From positions 20,173,883 through 20,237,882 of the forward strand of contig NC_062978.1 of NCBI RefSeq assembly GCF_023078275.1: DNA of 64,000 bases. The letters are read 5' to 3'. Below the pieces are notes generated by a model. It saw only the letters and a program-made list of their open reading frames with translations, had not been told where the DNA came from and ran no database searches. Shown one piece after another: positions 58,301-64,000 of the stretch. This DNA comes from Leguminivora glycinivorella (lineage: Eukaryota; Arthropoda; Insecta; Lepidoptera; Tortricidae). Position numbers and translations under genes: made by a program. Position 1 is the first letter of the stretch. Each line of letters starts with the position of its first letter.

Positions 58301-61300
58301 GGTTGTGCGGGTTATGTGGGACTCGGCAAGAGGCGCCGCTACCCACTAAAAAACCAACGGTATGCCTGCGCGCCGCCAATGGAGCGTGGCCACGGGAACT
58401 CTTGAGTACGCAACCGTGACCACGCCGGCGCCGCCCGCCCCTACCACTTGCAGCGGGCCCTTCTCTGTGAGGGCTAGAGAGGAACCTCTACCCCTGCCTC
58501 CTCAAACGGCATGTGGGCTACACGCGCGCCTCCTCTGTGCGGCCTTTGTAATGGACAGTGACGCCCCCGCGCCACTGCCCAGACTTCACTAGGTGGGGGG
58601 GAGGAGGTGGGCATAAGCTCTTCTCCGGGCCCCTGTGCGCTTACGGCGGATAGGGTGCGAAGCTGGGTCTGCCTCCCTTTCCCTTTCCGCCGCCCCCTTC
58701 TGCGACATTACATCCTCGCAGAAGAAGAGGACCGCTTTCCACGACCTCTCGTTGGCGACCATAGCCTTAACCACGGCCGGCAGGGAGAGGTCGTCTCCCA
58801 CCACTGCCACGAGGTCCCGGCGCTGCCCCGCCCAGGCAGGGCATTCCTCCAGAGTATGCTGCGCTGTGTCCTCGTCGCATCTGCACTGATGGCACTCGGC
58901 TGTCACCTCCCGTCTTGCGAACCGGTGCAGGTAGCTACCGAAGCAGCCATGACCCGTAAGCACCTGCACCAGCCGGAAGGTTAATGAGCCCCATTCTCTC
59001 TCCAGCCAGTCTTGTAAGACCGGCCGGATTGCCTCGACAGTCCTGTGTCCTTCCTCTCGTTCAGCCAGTTGTTCCTCCCATTGGAGGACTATGGACTGCT
59101 GGACGAGGAGCTTCTGTGCCTCTACTTCTCTGGGCGCAGGATGGTACTCCTGGAGCCGGAGGTCCCTACGCCACTCATACAGAGACGCTTGGGCCTCCGC
59201 CTTCAGGTTCCAAGGAGGCGTTCCCGCTAGTAAGCACGCCGCATCGTATGAGGTGGTGCGATACCCGCGTACGACGCTGATCGCCATCGCCCTCTGAGCC
59301 CTCTTCAGCAGGGCGAGATTTCGGGCCGCCAGGTTCTCCGCCCAGATCGGTGCCCCGTACAAGGCCATCGATCGCACCACCCCCATATAAAGACGGCGGC
59401 TCGCAACCTCCGGCCCACCAATGTTGGGCATCAGTCGCTTCAGTGCGGCCGATGCTGCCATGAGTCGGGGGGTCAGGCGGACAAAGTGCTCGCGGAAGTT
59501 CCAGCGGGAGTCAAGGACAAGTCCAAGATATTTCATGTTGGACTTGACCTCGATTCGAGTGCCACCAACAACGATGCTGGCTCCAGCAGGCGGCGCCTTC
59601 CGGGCTGTGTGGAAGCAGAGTGCCTCAGACTTGTGCAACGCCACCTCCAGACCCAGCATCGTTATGCGCCTCACCACCTGTGCTACCGTCACGGTGGCAA
59701 GGCGTGCTGCATCACAGTTTTAACCTAACCTAACCTACAACTAGGGAACAAATAAAATTATTTTATTGAATATTATTCGATTTGTTCTTTTTTTCAAGTA
59801 GTCACACTACAATACTATATATATTGGGTTGGTAAGATTTAAATTTGAAGTTTAAATTTTCAAGCTGATTACAGTATACTGATGCGGTAACAGTCATTCC
59901 ACTTGGTAGGAGTTCCCAGTGAATAATACCATGAATATCCTACCAAACGGACAGCATAACTTTTTTCGGGTGAGGCTCTGTTTTTGGTGCCTCTATTCCT
60001 TTTTCGTTTGGAGCTAGCTACTGACGTTTGCGTGTGTGATTTATATATAAGACCCATTTTTCATCTCCAGTGATAAGATGGTCCAACCAGTTGAATGTGC
60101 GGCGAAAAGACAGAAGTTGTATGCAGATATCGGCACGGCGGTTTATTTGATCTCTATCAAGTTCGTGCGGTATCCAAACACTGTATTGTATTTGTAGTTT
60201 TTTCCCAACTCGTGTAAATGTGTTTCTATGGTGACATGAGAGCAGCCTAACTCGGTAGCAAGAGTACGACTCGTTAGCCTCGGATCTCCTTCAATTAAGG
60301 TTTTTAATTTGGCTACATCAATCTTCACCGGTCGACCAGACTTAGGTTGATCTGATAATGAAAAGTCGCCACTACGAAACCGCTGGAACCATCGTTTCGC
60401 CGTGGCCTCAGACACAACTTCAGGAGCAACACGCTGACATATATTACGCACTGCTTCGGCGGCTGAATGGCCAGACTGAAATTCATATAGTAAGCAATGC
60501 CTTACATGCACTTTTAATTCGTCCATTTTCTTCCTTATATTAGCTCGGCGACAGCTAGTGAATGACTGACGAGAAACTGTGCGACTCGCCCTTTATATAC
60601 TTTCGACCATAGAAGATTCTAGAACTCTCTCAAAAATTTTATGTGGAATTCAATCGATCGCTCATTACTTTCTTACCAACCCAATAAATTTAAATAGATA
60701 TCATACACGAAAGAAAAAAAAATTGTTTTTTCTTTCGTGTATGATATCTATTTAAATTTATAACCTAACCTACTTTTTCTAGTATCACTTCGGTTTTGTG
60801 AGGGTCACAGTTCTAACCTAACCCACTTTTCTAGTATTACTTCGGTTTTGTGAGGGTCACAGTTCTAACCTAACCTAACCCATTTTTCTAGTATTATTTC
60901 GGTTTTGTGAGGGTCACAGTTCTAACCTAACCTAACCCACATTCCTAGTATTACTCCGGTTTTGTGAGAGTCACAGTTCTAACCTAACCTAACCTAACCC
61001 ACTTTTCTAGTATTACTTCGGTTTTGTGAAGGTCACAGTTCTAACCTAACCTAACCCACATTCCTAGTATTAGGTACTGCGGTTTTGTGAGGGTCACAGT
61101 TCTACGACCCAGACCCAAACCCATATTATAAATTACTATTACAGATTCACTTGTCAAATAATACATTACAGCAAACATTTTTAGGCTAATCGTAGGTTTA
61201 TTAGTTAAGTTATTTGTTAATTTGTCAAAAATATCCCTTATAAAATGTTATTTTGTAAGTTAAATATTTGGTTATGAGAATAATTTGTCAAAAATGTATT

Positions 61301-63370
61301 TGTAAAGTGAAGACTTGCCAAAATATAATTTTGCCAGTAGTTGGTTGTCAAGTGTCAATTTGCTAAATAAGTTTTGGTCAAACGATAGGACACCTCTAGC
61401 TAACGTATGAAATTATTTATCTGTGCAATGGACTAATAAGGTGGTGCCATCTGGCATAACCTTTGAGTTGGTCTCCTCATTGTACAAATGCTGCCGCCTT
61501 TACCACCACTAAAAATGATGAACAAATCTCAGAACTTTTTTAAGGTATATCAAACTCATATGAGTTGCTTAACTTCTAACTTGAATAAATATTCGAAAGG
61601 TTCTAATTCGTTGTTGTTGTAGTCCTAAGGCACCCCAGAGGTGCAAAGGGCCTTCACAAGCTCGCACCACGCCGTCCTATCTTCAGCGACCCTCGTGGCC
61701 TCGCTCCAGCTCAAACCAGCCGCTCGTAGCTCATTTTCGACGGACCGCTTCCATGAGTGGACAGGGTGCCCGGGGCCACGGCTTGTATTCTGCAGTTTCC
61801 AGTCGAGAGCAATGCTCGCTTTATTTCCTTCCCCTCTAATTCATTAATTTACTATTATTTGTCCATAGACAACCAGTGTACTAGACTCCGAAGGTCAAGT
61901 TCTAGAGCTGCCAGACGCGTCTCCAGGTCAAAACAGGCAGCAAAGCAAGAAGAGTCTGCCACACAAGAAGCGGATATCACGGAAACTGAAGCGTAATACT
62001 GGCAACACTACTCCGCAGCAGGTCAGTAGGTACTATATTGTCCACAGACTAACAGTGTACTGTACTAGACTCCGAAAATTAAGTTCTAGAGCTGCCAGAC
62101 GCGTCACCAGGTCAAAACAGGCAGTAAAGCAAGAAGAGTCTGCCGCACAAGAAGCGGATATCACGGAAACTGAAGCGTAATACTGGCAACACTACTCCGC
62201 AGCAGGTCAGTACTATATTGTCCACAGACTAACAGTGTACTAGACTCCGAAGGTCAAGTTCTAGAGCTGCCGGACGCGTCCCCAGGTCAAAACAGGCAGC
62301 AAAGCAAGAAGAGTCTGCCACACAAGAAGCGGATATCACGGAAACTGAAGCGTAATACTGGCAACACTACTCCGCAGCAGGTCAGTAGGTACTATATTGT
62401 CCACAGACTAACAGTGTATTGTACTAGACTCCGAAGGTCAAGTTCTAGAGCTGCCGGACGCGTCCCCAGGTCAAAACAGGCAGCAAAGCAAGAAGAGTCT
62501 GCCGCACAAGAAGCGGATATCACGGAAACTGAAGCGTAATACTGGCAACACTACTCCGCAGCAGGTCAGTACTATATTGTCCACAGACTAACAGTGTACT
62601 AGACTCCGAAGGTCAAGTTCTAGAGCTGCCGGACGCGTCCCCAGGTCAAAACAGGCAGCAAAGCAAGAAGAGTCTGCCGCACAAGAAGCGGATATCACGG
62701 AAACTGAAGCGGAATACTGGCAACACTACTCCACAGCAGGTGTGTGATTTTTCATTTCATCAACTTTTAATCTTAAGATCAGTTGCAAAGTAACAAACAA
62801 AAAATATCTAGGTAAGTTTTTATTAATTACATCAACCAATAAAACTGTGATTCTGACTATAAGATTGTGCCTATTCAGGTGTCACTCATACAATGAAATT
62901 ATCGTTCCATCCATTCCTGCCACTTTTCGAACATCAATCTGTATTTGTACCTTGTTGTTTTTAACGTGGCTCTAAAGGCAATTAAAGTTCCATACCATTA
63001 TCTTATAGGTTTAGGAGAAGCTTTTCATAAAGTCATTTTCAGATTGATCTGCTGAGAACGATAAAAACTGGTTTCTTCCTTCGTGAAGAAACCGGTTTAC
63101 TTAGATTACAACAAAATTCTTATGAAGCTTGCGTTATTGTGAAAGTTTTGAGTAAAACCGTTATTAATTGCTATTTTTTAAACCGGTGCTTTTGAAACCC
63201 AAATCATGTTCTAACACTATTATTAACACTTTTCATTTCTTTCGCAGGACATAGTAGTAATCAGCTGTAACGACGAAGTGCAACAGGAGGAAATTCTCCC
63301 CGACAACTATGTGACTCAAGTGCAGCACCAAACGCATCTCGCTGACGACACACACAACATCACGCACGAG
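52299..63370 (+). CDS. Unnamed multi-exon gene, 5' part (continues past the window)
   Basis: Not recognised. Exons: 52299-52379, 53468-53571, 56640-56766, 57133-57210, 57483-57602, one or more of the exon 6 copies (61869-62021 and relatives), 63248-63370, then GT at the right and presumably more exons beyond 64000. All junctions are GT-AG and in phase. The protein begins MRNVNPHLLEDKMDEAVTHY and is acidic and low-complexity. It contains RVVTVMPQNFSQQ, GWGEEMLDPDGRLAAIVAQL and a proline stretch PSLPPLPPLQEM. Exon 6 encodes a basic segment (KKSLPHKKRISRKLKR), perhaps a nuclear localisation signal. Exon 7 is acidic (DIVVISCNDEVQQEEI). It looks like the N-terminal regulatory region of a nuclear protein whose domains lie outside the window; this is inference. 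Intron 5 is 4.3 kb and full of transposons. Confidence 0.8.
53098..53285 (+). repeat. Common lepidopteran-type dispersed repeat, copy 2
   Basis: Same family as 3569-3752: gcatttgcccgcggcttcgc at the start and cccatttataatattagtaa at the end. Confidence 0.75.
53306..53425 (-). mobile_element. tRNA-derived SINE
   Basis: On the minus strand: ctggcctagcgggtagtgac (A-box-like), then ccctggtttgaatcccggta (B-box-like), then aagggcatttatttgtgtga. Same family as the fragment at 15681-15790. It ends about 40 bp before exon 2 of the unnamed gene. Confidence 0.8.
53690..54121 (+). repeat. Family B hairpin element, copy 2
   Basis: Full-length match to 43144-43574, including the internal stem and the end gctagtgaggggaaaaa. 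Lies in intron 2 of the unnamed gene. Confidence 0.85.
54536..54845 (-). mobile_element. Solo LTR with 5-bp target duplication
   Basis: Bounded by TGTTTGAG and CGTTAACA (TG...CA ends) and flanked on both sides by ATCAC (54531-54535 and 54846-54850), a 5-bp target duplication as made by LTR-element integrases. Read on the minus strand it has two CCAAT boxes (near 54785 and 54750), then TATAAAAG near 54700, in promoter order. No internal retroelement coding region remains, so this is a solo LTR left by recombination. It is antisense to the host gene. Confidence 0.85.
54970..55293 (-). mobile_element. tRNA-derived SINE, near full length
   Basis: Minus-strand copy of the 4937-5256 family, from the tail (atcatcatcctcctcgcgtt) to the tRNA-like head (agctaggccaccagcg). 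The B-box region reads gttggaacccgcgacc. Confidence 0.88.
55418..55958 (-). mobile_element. Repeat element with GGGTTCCGTAG ends, copy 2
   Basis: Reverse-orientation relative of 38709-39285: agagcgtgtcgggccacgct at one end, gactacggaaccctaaaaag at the other, and (ggac)n at 55872-55905. The open frame reading VRPSVRPSVRP is only the microsatellite. Confidence 0.88.
56342..56496. mobile_element. 155-bp GC-rich palindromic MITE
   Basis: Left agggtccccccacatctagc and right its inverted complement. The inner arms gtcgcgtcgggccaactgta and complement also pair. The centre is gacgccgcgtcgatgtcgcg. About 140 bp before exon 3 of the unnamed gene. Confidence 0.9.
56870..57085 (-). repeat. Dispersed repeat family, copy 3
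   Basis: Reverse complement of the 2263-2510 family: ctacttgcctcctagtcaaa at one end, cttctgtccatgtttttcta and gcatggtataaaatatttta at the other. It fills most of intron 3. Confidence 0.75.
57265..57350 (-). mobile_element. Decayed SINE fragment
   Basis: atatcatacaccaaagaaaa and aagcccactggtgactgagt match the tail and body of the SINEs at 44580 and 49446. The tRNA-like part is degraded (gaaatcgaacccccgg). Confidence 0.6.
57641..57774. mobile_element. 134-bp MITE at the start of intron 5
   Basis: Left agtcaaccaattggaatcct and right its inverted complement (ggttccaattggttgact). The arms extend about 45 bp. It starts 39 bp after the exon 5 donor of the unnamed gene. Confidence 0.85.
57775..58230. 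repeat. AT-rich word-repeat sequence and CCTAA-repeat unit
   Basis: 57880-58085 consists of degenerate variants of ttgacaaatnnatacattt and their complements, like 61140-61400. 58165-58230 is one unit of the CCTAA-containing repeat (tcacagttctaacctaacct), which leads into the LINE insertion site. Confidence 0.5.
58247..59710 (-). mobile_element. R1-clade LINE, 5'-truncated, with 15-bp target duplication
   Basis: Flanked by the 15-mer atcacagttttaacc on both sides (58232-58246 and 59711-59725). It has a 12-base poly(A) tail on the minus strand at 58247. An open frame 59692-58589 encodes 367 residues: the end of the RT (MKYLGLVLDSRWNFREHF), the C-terminal region, and a zinc knuckle of form CX2CX8HX4C in CHQCRCDEDTAQHTLEEC, typical of R1-clade ORF2. 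The body is GC-rich, unlike its surroundings, and the frame is intact, so the insertion is probably recent. The target lies in a repeat with CCTAA units, a preference known for the R1-clade telomeric elements TRAS and SART; family assignment is tentative. Confidence 0.9.
59824..60684 (-). mobile_element. mariner element with internally deleted transposase
   Basis: TA at 59822 and 60685 flank ttgggttggtaag and its inverted complement cttaccaaccc. The minus strand encodes the N-terminal HTH part from ATG 60526 (FQRFRSGDFSLSDQPKSGRP). After a frame change it continues with DHLITGDEKWVLY, which has the first catalytic Asp, and VWWDIHGIIHW. The remaining catalytic region and C-terminus are missing. 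At 861 bp it is shorter than a typical mariner of about 1.3 kb. Confidence 0.93.
60685..60760. repeat. 76-bp perfect palindrome at the mariner edge
   Basis: taaatttaaatagatatcat and continuing through cgaaagaaaaaa pairs with its exact complement, with a loop of about 6 bases. The arm text matches SINE tails at 44605 and 49475 (tcatacacgaaagaaaaaa), so it may be an inverted fusion of two SINE tails. It begins in the mariner target TA. Confidence 0.85.
60757..61105 (+). repeat. Tandem array with CCTAA (TTAGG-type) units
   Basis: Six units starting cacagttctaacc at 60806, 60858, 60914, 60972, 61033 and 61094, spacing 52-61 bp. Each unit has one to three taacc steps followed by cacttttctagtattacttc. 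Unit length changes largely with the number of taacc steps. CCTAA is the complement of the insect telomere repeat TTAGG (known). Confidence 0.9.
61106..61484. repeat. AT-rich word-repeat sequence
   Basis: Degenerate ttgtcaaaaatnnnttgtaaa words similar to 57880-58085. No gene. Confidence 0.45.
61485..61543 (+). pseudogene. Decayed copy of exon 5 of the unnamed gene
   Basis: Reads QMLPPLPPLKMMNKSQNFFK followed by gtatat, parallel to exon 5 (QMPSLPPLPPLQEM ... NKSKNNMK then gtatgt). The middle of exon 5 is deleted. I see no convincing acceptor before it. It lies in intron 5 about 3.9 kb downstream of the parent. Confidence 0.65.
61610..61815. repeat. Dispersed repeat (CAAAGGGCCTT type)
   Basis: gttgttgttgtagtcctaag, gcaccccagaggtgcaaagg and ccgctcgtagctcattttcg form a segment I recognise as a common insect repeat. 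An open frame across it carries no known domain. Confidence 0.5.
61869..62739 (+). repeat. Five tandem copies of exon 6 (A-B-A-B-A)
   Basis: 6a 61869-62021 (153 nt), 6b 62048-62205 (158), 6c 62228-62380 (153), 6d 62407-62564 (158), 6e 62587-62739 (153). Each has an upstream ccatag or ccacag acceptor. Copies a-d have a gtcagt donor and copy e has gtgtgt. Copies a, c and e are open, 51 codons, phase 0-0, encoding SVLDSEGQVLELPDASPGQ and a basic stretch. Copies b and d have an extra five bases (gtactgtactag or gtattgtactag against gtactag), which puts TAG at codon 7 and shifts the frame. Spacers alternate 26 and 22 bp. The alternation shows that a two-unit block was duplicated. Confidence 0.93.
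62740..63247. other. Intron 6 of the unnamed gene
   Basis: Contains a hairpin near 63062-63098 (aaaactggtttcttccttcg with its complement). Nothing else is recognised. Confidence 0.5.
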
Positions 63371-64000
63371 GTATCATATACCATAACATTAATATAATAA
63401 CCAGAGGGCGGAATTGACAACGTTTCAAAATTTTCAATGTCCCTAAATCGAAAACAATTTCGAGACATACGCTTGTAGATCACATAAATATTTTTTTTAA
63501 TTTTTTTTCCGTACTTTTAGTATAAAAAATCTTAAAAATAGTTTAAAGGGGAAGTGACGTCAAATAGCTGATTTAGAGCTGCCACTATAACAAAAAAATC
63601 TTCCAGTTGGGATGTCACTTGAGTTTGACAGTCTTGACACTTATCACAGTTCGTAGCAAAGATATTAAAAATTTCATGGCTTAGTCTATGGTTCGTAGTC
63701 ATTCACTATGGTTGACAGTGACACCTTGACAGTCAGACATACCCAAGAATTTTATATATATCTCTGGATAGTGCGTGCCGACCAATGAGTTGAAGCCAGG
63801 TTCATTCACCTTTACTCCTATGTTCTATCTCATTCCAACACTGTGATGTATTGCCAGATAAGTTAATAAAAAAAACGTATAAAACATTCTTCAATCAAAT
63901 TGACTTACTTTTCTTTGTATTATACAAAAAAAAAACTCAATCAAAAACCTTATTTCTCCGGTATTTACCTCCTGCGTACTATGGGAACACTAATAATAAA
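63371..64000. other. Intron after exon 7, runs off the window
   Basis: Starts with the donor gtatca. AT-rich, with no exon or repeat that I can support before the window ends. Confidence 0.5.

Noticed and set aside
58607..59728. Several plus-strand open frames over the R1-clade LINE
   Set aside because: Antisense shadows of the GC-rich LINE frame on the minus strand.
61757..61996. Arg/Ser-rich frame SSRAARRVSRSKQAAKQEE over exon 6a
   Set aside because: It is the alternative frame of exon 6; splice sites and phases support the other frame, although intron retention between copies would read part of it before a stop.

Overview
The window looks like chromosomal DNA from a moth or butterfly. 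The genes are eukaryotic, with GT-AG introns. There are a CYP6AE-like P450, an insect-type UDP-glycosyltransferase, tRNA-derived SINEs of lepidopteran type, piggyBac, mariner and R1-clade elements, and short CCTAA (TTAGG-type) repeats. Most of the sequence is transposon-derived. About 6 kb is coding. All gene models were assembled by hand from conserved protein blocks plus splice sites whose phases agree.

Layout. (1) 563-11804, minus strand: a complete eight-exon lipoyl synthase gene (364 aa), with a 120-bp satellite and many repeats in its introns and decayed copies of two of its exons. (2) 11.9-23.9 kb: a transposon-dense block with foldback elements, a 0.95-kb TIR element, a 6-kb TIR element carrying a cluster of GCGCAAGG motifs, and a 3.4-kb piggyBac-like element with TTAA target duplications. 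(3) 24-44 kb: a detoxification cluster. It holds an intronless CYP6AE-like P450 (24083-25594, +), a four-exon UGT (31520-34437, -) and a three-exon CYP3-clan P450 (36432-43924, +). The UGT and the second P450 are divergently oriented about 2 kb apart. Between the first P450 and the UGT lies an 80-bp tandem array made almost entirely of heat-shock-element pentamers. (4) 43-51 kb: a segmental duplication that copied the last exon of the second P450, giving a second intact terminal exon at 48621-48817. (5) 52.2 kb to beyond the right edge, plus strand: a gene I cannot name, with at least seven exon positions. Its sixth exon exists in five tandem copies in an A-B-A-B-A pattern. The B copies carry a 5-bp insertion and a stop, and the copies are separated by only 22 or 26 bp. 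Its introns contain a solo LTR, a 5'-truncated R1-clade LINE inserted in a CCTAA-containing repeat, a deleted mariner and several MITEs.

The P450s (oxidation) and the UGT (glycosylation) would act in sequence on foreign compounds or plant toxins. Lipoyl synthase is a mitochondrial housekeeping enzyme. A recurring theme is duplication of single exons: two in lipoyl synthase, one in the P450 and two in the unnamed gene. The extra copy lies downstream of its parent in every case. No true tRNA, rRNA or CRISPR was found.
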